A DNA stretch of 64,000 bases from NCBI GenBank assembly GCA_963933115.1, contig CAWVSL010000008.1:40180-104179 (forward strand), read 5' to 3'. Below the pieces are notes generated by a model. That model worked only from the letters and a program-made list of their open reading frames with translations. It searched no databases and had not been told where the DNA came from. The translations under genes were made by a program, and so were the position numbers. The DNA is from JALJPB01 sp963933115 (GTDB taxonomy: Bacteria > Pseudomonadota > Gammaproteobacteria > Enterobacterales > Alteromonadaceae). Positions 38,210 through 46,438 of this stretch are shown here, in pieces (the stretch's first letter is position 1; the number at the start of each line of letters is the position of its first letter).

Positions 38210-39166
38210 ATGCAAGCAGTTTTCCTTGATCGACAAACGTTCGATAACAAAATACTCTTAACTCATATCAAGCAGCATACTGACGCGCTGACTTGTTATC
38301 AGACAACTCAGCCCGCCGACACGGTCTCTAGATGCCAAAATGCTGAGATAATAATTACCAATAAAGTCGTACTATCTGCGAAAATATTAGAACAATTACC
38401 TAAGTTAAAGCTCATTTGCATTGCCGCCACAGGTACCAATAATGTTGATATTAAAACAGCAACGTCTTTAGGTATTGCGGTAACCAATGTCAGTGGGTAC
38501 GCCAACCACTCCGTTACCCAATATATATTTTCTCAAATACTCGAGTATTACTCGCAAACCAGTCATCACCATAAAAATACTGAGCAAGGCTTATGGCAAA
38601 CTAGCCCAACTTTTTGTTACCACGGTAATGGCATTAACGAATTGGCGGGTAAAACCTTAGGTATTATTGGTTATGGCAGCTTAGGCCAGTCTGTAGCAAG
38701 GCTAGCAAAAGCTTTTGGTATGAAGGTCATGATTGCCGAGCGAAAAAGTGCCAGTAAAATACGTGAAGGTAGAAACAGCTTTACTAGGGTCTTACAAAGC
38801 GCCGATATCATAAGCTTACATTGCCCTCAAACTATCGAAACTGAACAATTAGTTAGCGATTATTTTTTACAGGAGATGAAGTCAACAGCAATGTTAATCA
38901 ATACGGCTCGAGGGGCATTAATTGATAATCAGGCACTTATTAATGCGTTAACTAATGAAAAAATTGCCTATGCCGTACTTGATGTGCTTGAGCAAGAACC
39001 TCCATCGAGAGATCACCCGCTTTTGGGCTGTGACCTACCAAATTTAAAGATAACAGCACATATCGCCTGGGCAAGTTTTCAAGCTCAACAACGATTAATA
39101 GAGTTAATCGCTGATAACATATTAGCCTTTAAACAAGACAGAAGTGTCAATCGGGTGGATAACTAA
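38210..39166 (+). CDS. D-2-hydroxyacid dehydrogenase (glycerate dehydrogenase-like)
   Basis: A 318-aa NAD(P)-dependent D-isomer 2-hydroxyacid dehydrogenase. It has the Rossmann motif TLGIIGYGSLGQSVARLAKAFG (about residues 145-166) and catalytic Arg in NTARGALID. Glu is in LDVLEQEPP and the catalytic His in KITAHIAWAS. Closest in flavour to glycerate/hydroxypyruvate reductase HprA; the exact substrate cannot be told. It is a single gene upstream of a DNA-alkylation repair pair. Confidence 0.9.
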   Translation: MQAVFLDRQTFDNKILLTHIKQHTDALTCYQTTQPADTVSRCQNAEIIITNKVVLSAKILEQLPKLKLICIAATGTNNVDIKTATSLGIAVTNVSGYANHSVTQYIFSQILEYYSQTSHHHKNTEQGLWQTSPTFCYHGNGINELAGKTLGIIGYGSLGQSVARLAKAFGMKVMIAERKSASKIREGRNSFTRVLQSADIISLHCPQTIETEQLVSDYFLQEMKSTAMLINTARGALIDNQALINALTNEKIAYAVLDVLEQEPPSRDHPLLGCDLPNLKITAHIAWASFQAQQRLIELIADNILAFKQDRSVNRVDN

Positions 39167-39313
39167 CCGGGTCTAATAAAAGCCTGTTTGCCGTAATTAG
39201 ACCGGATTAAACAATACATCCTTTTACGAATACCATAGTAGTGTCCGAAACCGCCAGTAGTTTAACTCATATTGGAATACACTGATTGGAATACCTCTGA
39301 GATGAATTTGTAG

Positions 39314-39514
39314 ATGCCGACCATTCAAATATATCAGCAAGCAATATTAAGTGAGCCTGATGCTTTTCCCAGTGCTGATCTGGGCAAAATCATAGCATTA
39401 ACCCTTGATGATAAAAAACCAACGAACAAAAAGATATTAGCATTAGGTGAAGGTTGGCGACCATGGCGAGCCTATGCCGCCATTTACCTTTGGCACTTAT
39501 TGGCCATGACCTAA
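39314..39514 (+). pseudogene. C-terminal remnant of a DNA-3-methyladenine glycosylase II (AlkA)
   Basis: A 66-codon frame matching only the end of AlkA-type glycosylases: EPDAFPSADLG, which aligns with the segment holding the catalytic Asp, then GWRPWRAYAAIYLWHLL, the family's C-terminal signature. The helix-hairpin-helix and the whole N-terminal part (about 200 residues) are missing, and a stop codon directly precedes the ATG. The next gene (35 bp away) is a methylated-DNA methyltransferase, the usual partner of alkA. I read it as a decayed gene, not a functional enzyme. Confidence 0.75.
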
Positions 39515-39548
39515 TAAAACTAACTAACTAACAAACAGCAGATAACTT

Positions 39549-40037
39549 ATGTATTACACTTATTATCAATCACCGCTAGGTGATATCGCACTTACTGCCA
39601 ATAATGAGGGATTAACGGCATTATCTTTTATGCAAGGTCTCTCGCCATTAGTCATTGATGAAAAATTTATACAGAGCGATCAAGTTTTTAAACACGTATG
39701 CCTTCAGCTTACCGAGTATTTTAACGGTGACCGAGATAGCTTTGAATTACCGCTAGCGCAAACAGGTACAGCGTTTCAAAATAAAGTATGGCAAGCTTTA
39801 TCAACCATTAAGCAAGGTGAAACTAAAAGTTATGCTTGGTTAGCAAAACAAATTAATAATGAAAAAGCAGTACGTGCCGTAGGAACGGCCAATGGTGCTA
39901 ACAAAATTGCGCTCATAATCCCTTGTCATCGTGTTATTGGTATTAATGGTCAATTAACAGGCTATGCCGGTGGTTTAGCCCTAAAAGCCAAACTATTGAT
40001 GCATGAAGGTGCGCAGTTTAAAGTATCAAACCAATAA
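39549..40037 (+). CDS. ogt: Methylated-DNA--[protein]-cysteine S-methyltransferase
   Basis: Suicide repair protein that removes O6-alkyl groups from guanine. The 162-aa protein has the acceptor Cys in IIPCHRVIG, followed by GYAGGLALKAKLLMHEGA. The N-terminal domain is short, as in Ogt and not in the larger Ada. It immediately follows the alkA remnant, suggesting a former alkylation-repair operon. Confidence 0.94.
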   Translation: MYYTYYQSPLGDIALTANNEGLTALSFMQGLSPLVIDEKFIQSDQVFKHVCLQLTEYFNGDRDSFELPLAQTGTAFQNKVWQALSTIKQGETKSYAWLAKQINNEKAVRAVGTANGANKIALIIPCHRVIGINGQLTGYAGGLALKAKLLMHEGAQFKVSNQ

Positions 40038-40109
40038 TAATTAATAAATGTACTAGGCAAACCCAACTAGCTTGTTAAAATAGCTTATAAAATATTATTG
40101 AGTAGTCAC

Positions 40110-40451
40110 GTGGAATTTTTTGCAACAGCGGCAATCGCGATGTTAAGTTGGTTTTTTTGGCAATTAATTAAGGCCAAACGTTTTACTAAATTTAAACAAC
40201 ACCTGGAACAAGAGCTTAAACCCAAAGTATTTGAGCACATCATTACTGAACTTAATGAAACACGGACTGAGTTGTTACCCAACAATGAGATTCATCAACA
40301 AGCAACACTCTATTACTGGGGACAATACAAGGTAAGAATATTACAAGCGGCACTGATACGAGATATTATTGATGAACAATGGTTAAAAGATACTGGCAAT
40401 ATTAAAAACAGTCAGCACCTTTTTTTTATTGAACAAGATAAATTACCTTAG
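40110..40451 (+). CDS. Conserved-looking hypothetical membrane-anchored protein
   Basis: About 113 aa. I do not recognise a named family with certainty. One N-terminal hydrophobic span (FFATAAIAMLSWFFWQL) is followed by a basic, soluble domain (QQATLYYWGQYKVRILQAALI). There is no ATG near the start: GTG at 40110 places the hydrophobic segment directly at the N terminus and is preferred, though TTG at 40098 is possible. It converges on trmB with a 14-bp gap. Confidence 0.7.
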   Translation: MEFFATAAIAMLSWFFWQLIKAKRFTKFKQHLEQELKPKVFEHIITELNETRTELLPNNEIHQQATLYYWGQYKVRILQAALIRDIIDEQWLKDTGNIKNSQHLFFIEQDKLP

Positions 40452-40465
40452 TACTTAGCGGCTGA

Positions 40466-41206
40466 TTAATCTTCTCGGCTAAATTGAATATCCCAAACAC
40501 CGTGACCTAGGTGTTGACCACGATTTTCAAATTTAGTTAATGGCCGGGAGTCAGGTCGAGGGACATAATCGTTATTTTCTGATAAGTTTTTATAACCTAG
40601 TGCACCTTGCATATCTTCCAACATACATTCAGCATAATTTTCCCAATCTGTGGCCATATGGAAAACACCACCAATTTGCAGCTTTTGACGAATAGTTTCA
40701 ACAAAATCAGCTTGGACAATACGGCGTTTATGATGCTTTTTCTTATGCCAAGGGTCTGGGAAAAACAATTGTACCGTGGTTAAACTTGCGTCAGGAATAC
40801 AATGAGCAAGGATCTCGATGGCATCATGCTCGTAAACCTTCAAGTTAACAACTTCGTTTTCTTGCGCCAGCGCAATACAAGCACCCACACCAGGACGATG
40901 AACTTCAACGCCAATAAAGTTAATCTCGGGAGCAGCTTTAGCCATCTCAACTAAAGACTTCCCCATACCAAAACCAATTTCTAGTACCACAGGGTTGTTA
41001 TTAGAAAATACATCAGAAAAATCGAGTAAACCATCTTGGTAATTTAAGCCCATTTTCGCCCAATGCTCTTCCAGAGCACGGCCTTGTGCATTAGTTAATC
41101 GCCCTTCACGTTTAACAAAACTACGAATTTTGCGAATATATTTACCTTCTTGTTCCGCCTGCTCAATAGTTTTGTGAGTACGGTTGTCATTGTCTATATC
41201 AGTCAT
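40466..41206 (-). CDS. trmB: tRNA (guanine-N7)-methyltransferase
   Basis: Makes m7G46 in tRNAs. The 246-aa protein has the SAM-binding segment VLEIGFGMGKSLVEMAK, then FIGVEVHRPGVGACI and the catalytic region VQLFFPDPWHKKKHHKRRIVQ. It is located next to yggL and across from mutY-yggX, the common gammaproteobacterial neighbourhood. Confidence 0.97.
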   Translation of the reverse strand: MTDIDNDNRTHKTIEQAEQEGKYIRKIRSFVKREGRLTNAQGRALEEHWAKMGLNYQDGLLDFSDVFSNNNPVVLEIGFGMGKSLVEMAKAAPEINFIGVEVHRPGVGACIALAQENEVVNLKVYEHDAIEILAHCIPDASLTTVQLFFPDPWHKKKHHKRRIVQADFVETIRQKLQIGGVFHMATDWENYAECMLEDMQGALGYKNLSENNDYVPRPDSRPLTKFENRGQHLGHGVWDIQFSRED

Positions 41207-41398
41207 ATCTTTTTCTTTTCTGGAGGTCTGATTACTATCATTGTCGATTCGCTATAAAACTACCTGTTCAGGTCATTCACTCTAAATCAATAAACCTTAG
41301 GTAACGCGTTTATATTATTTGTTACAGCACTTATTTACCACATGATGAAAAAACAATATAAACAACACGGTATAATGTTCATTGATGACGAGAAAGCG

Positions 41399-41737
41399 CT
41401 ATTCAGCCCACCAGACATCGTATAACTCACTAACTGAAACTGCCGTAGCACCGTTATCGTTCAACCACTTCTCTACCATCGAACGATGTTCATCAGTACA
41501 TTTACCTATTTTTTGTGTACAAATAATACCGTGCCATAGGACATCGCCTTCACCACCAAAGCCTAAACTGTTCGGTTCAATAATGTCATTGAAGAATTTA
41601 ACGATAAAGTTATCAATACCTTCACTGTTAGTATCGTCAGGTAATTTCCATGCTAGGTCAAAACCTAGTTCTTGGTATTCATCTACGCGGAGTTTTTTTC
41701 TTAAGCGACGGTTGCGGTTTTTAGCATTTAATTTCAT
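41399..41737 (-). CDS. yggL: YggL family 50S ribosome-associated protein
   Basis: A 112-aa protein aligning with YggL over its full length: NRRLRKKLRVDEYQELGFDLAW, FFNDIIEPNSLGFGGEGD, IGKCTDEHRSMVEKWL and SELYDVWW. YggL associates with the 50S subunit. The start is the ATG at 41737; the longer frame would use a TTG and lacks support, and GGAA lies at ribosome-binding distance from the ATG. It is upstream of trmB on the same strand and divergent from mutY. Confidence 0.92.
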   Translation of the reverse strand: MKLNAKNRNRRLRKKLRVDEYQELGFDLAWKLPDDTNSEGIDNFIVKFFNDIIEPNSLGFGGEGDVLWHGIICTQKIGKCTDEHRSMVEKWLNDNGATAVSVSELYDVWWAE

Positions 41738-41874
41738 TTTCAATTCCAACAGTAATTTACATTGTGCGCATTTTACCGTACTAAATTGAATAGTCCAATA
41801 GCTATGATTTAGATATCAAAATATCAGTAACTTAGCTAGACTAGTTGGCACTAAAAACTAACAATACTCATTTT

Positions 41875-42966
41875 ATGGCTAATGCTGTTGCACTCGTAAA
41901 AATATCCCCCTCGTCGGCCAAAAAATTCAGCCAACACATGCTTAATTGGTATGAAAAGCAAGGCCGTAAGCACTTGCCTTGGCAGCAAGACAAAACCCCT
42001 TATCGAGTATGGATTTCTGAGATCATGTTGCAACAAACGCAAGTCGCTACTGTGATCCCCTATTATCAAAAATTCATGGCAAGTTTTCCCACTATAAAGG
42101 CATTAGCCAATGCCGATGAAGATAATGTCTTGCATCATTGGACCGGACTTGGCTATTACGCCAGAGCCCGTAATTTACATAAAGCCGCAAAAATTATCGC
42201 TAATGATTACAACGGATGTTTCCCTGAAAATATTGAGCAAGTTGTCGCTTTACCAGGTATAGGTCCTTCAACTGCAGGTGCTATATTAAGTTTGGCATTA
42301 AATAAACATCACGCAATTTTAGACGGCAACGTCAAACGCGTATTAGCAAGGTGTTACTTGGTTGAAGGCCATAATGCTCAAGCTAAATATGAAAAAGCCT
42401 TGTGGCCAATAGCACAGGCATTAACACCAAAGAATAATGTTGGCCATTTCAACCAATCGATGATGGACCTTGGTGCCATGGTCTGTACCCGAAGTAAACC
42501 TTTATGTCATCAATGCCCGCTTCAGAGCTCTTGTCTGGCTTTCGCAGGGTGTGAACAAGCCAATTTCCCCCAAAAGAAACCTAAAAAGCTCACACCAGTA
42601 AAATCAACCATTATGGTTATTCCTCGAATGCAAACAAAAAATACAAATGAGGTATTAATGGAGAAACGTCCACCTACAGGTATTTGGGGTGGTTTGTGGT
42701 GTTTTTTAGAAGTATCAGAAAAAAAAGATATTACCAAACTTCTCACCAAGCTTAACCTTAAAGAAACAACCCAGGTGGAAATGGCTGCCTTTCGCCATAC
42801 CTTTAGTCATTTTCATCTAGATATCCAACCCATTATTGTTGATTGTCAGTGCTTACCATCGCAAGAAATAAACGAAAACAATAAACAACAATGGTATGAT
42901 CTCAACATTGAACAATCTGTGGGTCTTGCTGCCTCAACAAAAAAACTGATTAGTCTACTTAAGTAG
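41875..42966 (+). CDS. mutY: Adenine DNA glycosylase MutY
   Basis: Removes adenine mispaired with 8-oxoguanine. The 363-aa protein has the helix-hairpin-helix VALPGIGPSTAGAILS, the catalytic Asp in ILDGNVKRVLARC, and the [4Fe-4S] motif C-x6-C-x2-C-x5-C (CTRSKPLCHQCPLQSSC). A NUDIX-like 8-oxoG-recognition domain follows (PPTGIWGGLWCF). The frame opens with a TTG at 41845; the ATG at 41875 is preferred, although the ribosome binding site is weak for both. It precedes yggX by 40 bp. Confidence 0.96.
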   Translation: MANAVALVKISPSSAKKFSQHMLNWYEKQGRKHLPWQQDKTPYRVWISEIMLQQTQVATVIPYYQKFMASFPTIKALANADEDNVLHHWTGLGYYARARNLHKAAKIIANDYNGCFPENIEQVVALPGIGPSTAGAILSLALNKHHAILDGNVKRVLARCYLVEGHNAQAKYEKALWPIAQALTPKNNVGHFNQSMMDLGAMVCTRSKPLCHQCPLQSSCLAFAGCEQANFPQKKPKKLTPVKSTIMVIPRMQTKNTNEVLMEKRPPTGIWGGLWCFLEVSEKKDITKLLTKLNLKETTQVEMAAFRHTFSHFHLDIQPIIVDCQCLPSQEINENNKQQWYDLNIEQSVGLAASTKKLISLLK

Positions 42967-43006
42967 CCACTAATACCTAACTAATAACGCAAAAAGAGAA
43001 TATATT

Positions 43007-43279
43007 ATGAGCCGAACTGTATTTTGTCAAAATCTCAAAAAAGAAGGCGATGGTCTAGATTTTCAACTTTACCCAGGTGACATTGGTAAGCGTATCTTTG
43101 ATAATATATCAAAGGAAGCTTGGGGGATTTGGCAAAAGAAACAAACCATGTTGATCAATGAAAAAAAAATGAACATGATGAATGCTGATGATCGTGTTTT
43201 TTTAGAATCCGCTATGGTTGCTTATCTGTTTGAAGGGAAAGAGCCTGTTATTGAAGGTTATGTGCCTCCCGCTAAATAA
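43007..43279 (+). CDS. yggX: Probable Fe(2+)-trafficking protein YggX
   Basis: A 90-aa YggX protein, linked to iron handling and protection of iron-sulfur clusters from oxidation. It has SRTVFCQNLKKEGDGLDFQLYPG with the conserved Cys, AWGIWQKKQTMLINEKKMNMM and LFEGKEPVIEGYVPP. Full family length. The mutY-yggX order is conserved and both were probably kept together because MutY carries an Fe-S cluster. Confidence 0.97.
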   Translation: MSRTVFCQNLKKEGDGLDFQLYPGDIGKRIFDNISKEAWGIWQKKQTMLINEKKMNMMNADDRVFLESAMVAYLFEGKEPVIEGYVPPAK

Positions 43280-43494
43280 TTTTCAATAATGTCCTAGCGA
43301 GCTGAGATAAAAGTAGATAAATTTAAGGGTAAAACAACCCTCTTATGATTAAAATTATCTCAGGCCTTGTCTTGTAATTAAATGATTAACTGACTTTATG
43401 CCATCGTAAAAATCAAAAACCAATCGTTTTTTGCACTTAAAAACAGCGAACAGCAGAAAAAAACAGCAAACAAACAATTATTAAAAAATAAGTG

Positions 43495-43531
43495 TTGACG
43501 TAGAAAAGGAAAAACAGTCTAATAGCGCCCG
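43495..43531 (+). promoter_or_regulatory. Sigma-70 promoter of the tRNA pair with GC-rich discriminator
   Basis: The -35 TTGACG (43495-43500), a 17-bp spacer and -10 TCTAAT (43518-43523) are followed by AGCGCCCG. A GC-rich discriminator of this kind is the hallmark of stringently controlled stable-RNA promoters. It lies about 45 bp before tRNA-Phe. Confidence 0.8.
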
Positions 43532-43570
43532 TCTTCAAGGCAAAGCCGAAAAAGACAAATTAAAGATAGC

Positions 43571-43646
43571 GCCCCGATAGCTCAGTTGGTAGAGCAGAGG
43601 ATTGAAAATCCTCGTGTCCCTGGTTCAAATCCGGGTCGGGGCACCA
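43571..43646 (+). tRNA. tRNA-Phe (anticodon GAA)
   Basis: Cloverleaf read by eye: acceptor GCCCCGA pairs with TCGGGGC, followed by ACCA. The D-arm is AGCTCAGTTGGTAGAGC, the anticodon loop TTGAAAA has GAA at 43604-43606, and the T-arm holds GGTTCAAATCC. The CCA end is encoded. Confidence 0.97.
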
Positions 43647-43739
43647 TTTTTAATTAACCTATATTGAAGAAGTGTTTACTCTATAGTTAATACTTCTTTG
43701 GTGCCAAAGTATCACTTGATACTGCACACAGCTTTGTGT

Positions 43740-43815
<76 letters not shown>

Positions 43816-43834
43816 TTCCTTCGTAGGAAGCATC

Positions 43835-43862
43835 AAGCCCTAACCTCGGTTAGGGCTTTTTT
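43835..43862 (+). terminator. Rho-independent terminator of the tRNA-Phe/tRNA-Thr unit
   Basis: Stem AAGCCCTAACC (43835-43845) / GGTTAGGGCTT (43848-43858) with a two- to four-base loop and a run of six T. It lies 20 bp after tRNA-Thr. Confidence 0.92.
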
Positions 43863-44111
43863 GTATCTATCGATTGGTCGAATTCTATAGGTGTTTCATT
43901 AGCACCTATAAACTCCCTTACCCCAAAAACTCTGCACCCTATATATAATTTCATCCTGTCATTCAGATAAGTTCATAGGCACGAAATACCCCCTTTTCTA
44001 AATCCCACTAACTGGGGCACTAATTTTATCTAGGGTAGGTACATTAAAATTGATCCATTTCTTTTTTAATATGAATTTAATCGATTAGTTATTGATAAAT
44101 TGGGCGAGTAA
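43863..44111. other. Gene-free stretch downstream of tRNA-Thr
   Basis: Contains a perfect 8-bp inverted repeat TATAGGTG (43886-43893) / CACCTATA (43903-43910). No copy of the tRNA 3' end was found, so I see no attachment site. Confidence 0.35.
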
Positions 44112-44339
44112 AAAAGAACTAATCCATTGTTTAAATATATAGGTTATTGTATAGACCATGAAGACATTAGCTTTGATAGTGGTGTCGAAGGCTGAAGTGA
44201 TGCATCAGAAACCTTTAATGTCACCTTAGAGCTAGTGAAGCCCGGCTACTCCAATTCTAATATTGAACAAATATAAAGTGGTAACTTATTCAGAGTGCTT
44301 GATGATGGGCAAGCAGTAACTAAGGGGTTTCAACAATAA
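44112..44339 (+). pseudogene. Possible decayed coding sequence with two in-frame stops
   Basis: One plus-strand frame reads like protein through two stop codons (TGA at 44193-44195, TAA at 44274-44276): HEDISFDSGVEG, then SDASETFNVTLELVKPGYSN, then SGNLFRVLDDGQAVTKGFQQ and a final stop. It is followed 40 bp later by a good plus-strand terminator, which would make sense as the end of a former gene. I do not recognise the family. The reading is by eye and may be chance. Confidence 0.3.
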
Positions 44340-44380
44340 TTTTGTTCGCTTGGAATAAATAAGCGGGGACTATTTTTCAT

Positions 44381-44408
44381 AAAGCCTCAAAATAAATTTT
44401 GAGGCTTT
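44381..44408 (+). terminator. Rho-independent terminator pointing toward astB
   Basis: Stem AAGCCTCAAAAT (44382-44393) / ATTTTGAGGCTT (44396-44407) with a minimal loop, followed by TTTTTT on the plus strand. On the minus strand only three T follow, so it is stronger rightward; it may also end astB. Confidence 0.8.
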
Positions 44409-44442
44409 TTTTATAAGGTACTGATAATAAATAAAGTATTAT

Positions 44443-45780
44443 CTATTGCTGAAACTGATAAACATCCCCCAAAGACAACAGTTGAGAAAGTTCGTCAAGT
44501 GCCTCTCGAGATTCAATGAGTAATTGGGGATCTCTTAAATCATCTATCACCAATTGATCTCGATAATATTTATTAACCCAAGTCACTAGTTTCTCATATA
44601 ATGTGTTGGTCAATAAACAAGAGGGATTCACAGCAAGTAATTCTTGCTCGGTCAGCGCTACTCTTAAACGCAAGCATGCCGGTCCTCCACCATTTTTCAT
44701 ACTTTCATTGACATCAAAAAAGATAACTTTTTTGATGGGATTATTAGTGGCGATTAATGACTGTAAATATTGATTGACCTTAGGGTTATCTCGACAGTGT
44801 GTCGGCGCTATAATAGCCATAGAACCATCTTTTAAGGTGATTATTTGCGTATTAAACAAGTAGGTGTTTACAGCATCCTTAATAGAGACTTCTTCAGTAG
44901 AAACTTCAACTAAATGAAGGGCCTCACCTTTATATTTTCGTAAAACTTCGTCTTTGAAGGCATCCTTATTTAGATAGGCTTGCTCATGATAAAAAAGAAC
45001 ATTTTGATTACCTACCGCAATAACATCATTGTGAAAAACGCCTTGGTCGATTACTGCCGGGTTTTGCTGAACAAAAATAGTATTTTCACTCGAAATCCCA
45101 TGTAATCGAGCAATTGCTTGACTCGCCTCTATAGTCTGTCTTGCTGGATATTTTATGGGTGCGGGTTTATTACGATTAAAAGCGAAACGGCCAAAAGTAA
45201 ATATTTCTAAGCCCGTATCACCATATCCCTCGCATAAACGGGTATGGTTAGCAGCCCCTTCATCACCAAAATGTTCATTGTCATTTAAATGTTGGTGATG
45301 CTCAAAATGTCGATTGTCTGCAAACATGGCTTTAAGTATATTGCTCGTGGCTTTTGGCTCCAATGAACGGTGAAATTTATTCGCCAAATTGGCCGCGGTA
45401 AAATGAACTTTACCGTTTAAAGTGTCGGCTGATGGCGATATTGTTGCTGCATTAGCCGTCCACATAGTTGAAGCTGAGCAACATGATGCTAATAGCATGG
45501 GTGATGTTTGATATGCCGCGGCCAATATTTGAGCATCTGTTCCTTGGAACCCTAATCTTTTTAATGTGTATATGTCAGGTCGCTCTTGTGGCGCGAATAC
45601 GCCTTGATTTAAGCCCATGTCATACAAAGCTTTCATCTTCTTTAAACCTTGTAATGCTGCTTCCTTAGGGTTTGAACTATTTTGAGCATTTGATACTGAC
45701 GCTACATTACCTTCGGATAGACCTGCATAATTATGCGTTGGCCCAACTAAGCCATCAAAATTCACTTCAACACTATTCAT
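44443..45780 (-). CDS. astB: N-succinylarginine dihydrolase
   Basis: Second enzyme of the arginine succinyltransferase (AST) pathway; it hydrolyses N2-succinylarginine to N2-succinylornithine, CO2 and ammonia. The 445-aa protein opens with VEVNFDGLVGPTHNYAGLS, which includes the active-site region. It also carries TMWTANAATISPSADT, ANHTRLCEGYGDTGLEIF and the C-terminal MKNGGGPACLRLRV with the catalytic Cys. Length is typical. The other ast genes are not beside it, so astB is an isolated gene here. Confidence 0.97.
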   Translation of the reverse strand: MNSVEVNFDGLVGPTHNYAGLSEGNVASVSNAQNSSNPKEAALQGLKKMKALYDMGLNQGVFAPQERPDIYTLKRLGFQGTDAQILAAAYQTSPMLLASCCSASTMWTANAATISPSADTLNGKVHFTAANLANKFHRSLEPKATSNILKAMFADNRHFEHHQHLNDNEHFGDEGAANHTRLCEGYGDTGLEIFTFGRFAFNRNKPAPIKYPARQTIEASQAIARLHGISSENTIFVQQNPAVIDQGVFHNDVIAVGNQNVLFYHEQAYLNKDAFKDEVLRKYKGEALHLVEVSTEEVSIKDAVNTYLFNTQIITLKDGSMAIIAPTHCRDNPKVNQYLQSLIATNNPIKKVIFFDVNESMKNGGGPACLRLRVALTEQELLAVNPSCLLTNTLYEKLVTWVNKYYRDQLVIDDLRDPQLLIESREALDELSQLLSLGDVYQFQQ

Positions 45781-46110
45781 TGCTATCTCTCAATTTATTT
45801 CAACTAGCCAAATATAAAACACAAACTACATCATTAATAATAACGAATGCAAAATTTAATTACTCGATAATTAAAAAAAATGGGGCAAGTAAGCGTTAGC
45901 GCAAAGGGCATTGTCCCTCTGATTTAAGGACTTATAGTCGCAACAACCCCTTTAAATTTTACTAACTACTTGATACCCAAATATAAACTATTTGTAATGA
46001 AAGTAATCATAACCGTAAGTTTACATATCAAGCTGTCCAACGTTCCAACATACCCAAGATAATAATAGTTGATTCGTTATACTCAATTATACTGATATAA
46101 CGTTTCTCGC
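45781..46110. other. astB upstream spacer
   Basis: AT-rich leader region of astB. I looked for an ArgR-type TGAAT-N4-ATTCA box and found none that fits. Nothing else supportable before the hairpin that begins at 46114. Confidence 0.3.
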
Positions 46111-46113
46111 TAA

Positions 46114-46154
46114 ATTTATCAGGTAAATGAATTAAAAAAATTCACCTGATAAAT
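46114..46154. repeat. Hairpin overlapping promoter module 1
   Basis: Inverted repeat ATTTATCAGGT (46114-46124) / ACCTGATAAAT (46144-46154), with an inner GAATT/AATTC extension around an A-rich loop. The right arm overlaps the TTCAC-N7-ATGAA element. Confidence 0.6.
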
Positions 46155-46196
46155 GAATTTAACTCGTTTGCTGTGATGATAAGACAACCGTATGAT
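46141..46196 (+). promoter_or_regulatory. Promoter/operator module, copy 1 (drives candidate sRNA 1)
   Basis: TTCAC (46141-46145), 7 bp, ATGAA (46153-46157), 5 bp, CTCGT (46163-46167), then -35 TTGCTG (46168-46173), a 17-bp spacer and -10 TATGAT (46191-46196). The same elements recur with identical spacing at 47351 and 50529. The dyad ends 10 bp before the -35 box, a position suited to an activator touching RNA polymerase. Confidence 0.75.
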
Positions 46197-46202
46197 GAAG
46201 GT

Positions 46203-46275
46203 GTTTTGAATCACCCCTGATTCTTTAAGTAAATATTGTTTAACTTATAGGGTACCTCTCGGTGCCCTTTTTTTT
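46203..46275 (+). ncRNA. Candidate small RNA 1 (about 73 nt)
   Basis: The predicted start is the G seven bases after the -10 box. The RNA begins GUUUU, then a hairpin GAAUC-ACCCCU-GAUUC (46208-46223), an A/U-rich middle and a terminator GGGTACC/GGTGCCC (46250-46267) with eight T. Candidate sRNA 2 (50591) has the same 5' end and design. The C-rich loop could pair with Shine-Dalgarno sequences. No ORF of note fits inside. Not similar to GcvB, Spot 42, RyhB or Qrr as I know them. Confidence 0.6.
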
Positions 46276-46302
46276 AAATCTGTCTTAAATTCATTAATCA
46301 CA

Positions 46303-46327
46303 AGTGCAGCTGCACTAAAGAAGTGCA
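46303..46327. promoter_or_regulatory. Candidate operator upstream of the LysR gene
   Basis: Palindrome AGTGCAGCTGCACT (46303-46316) overlapping a second dyad TGCAC-N7-GTGCA (46311-46327). The N7 spacing equals that of the TTCAC-N7-GTGAA dyads in the nearby promoter modules. It lies 110-135 bp before the regulator's ATG and may be its autoregulatory site. Confidence 0.45.
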
Positions 46328-46438
46328 ATTGTAAAAAAGTATCGGAAACCAAAATACAATAAAGTCATTTTTAACAATAAGATAGGTATTGGCTTAACTA
46401 TTGCTTATTAGTCTTGTCTCCATTAAAAATAGTAATAT

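Noticed and set aside
45781..46140. ArgR box for astB
   Set aside because: TGAA...TTCA pairs near 46128-46144 have the wrong spacing and lie too far upstream.
46203..46275. GcvB homologue next to a GcvA-like regulator
   Set aside because: Candidate sRNA 1 is far shorter, lacks the G/U-rich region of GcvB, and is not divergent from the regulator gene.
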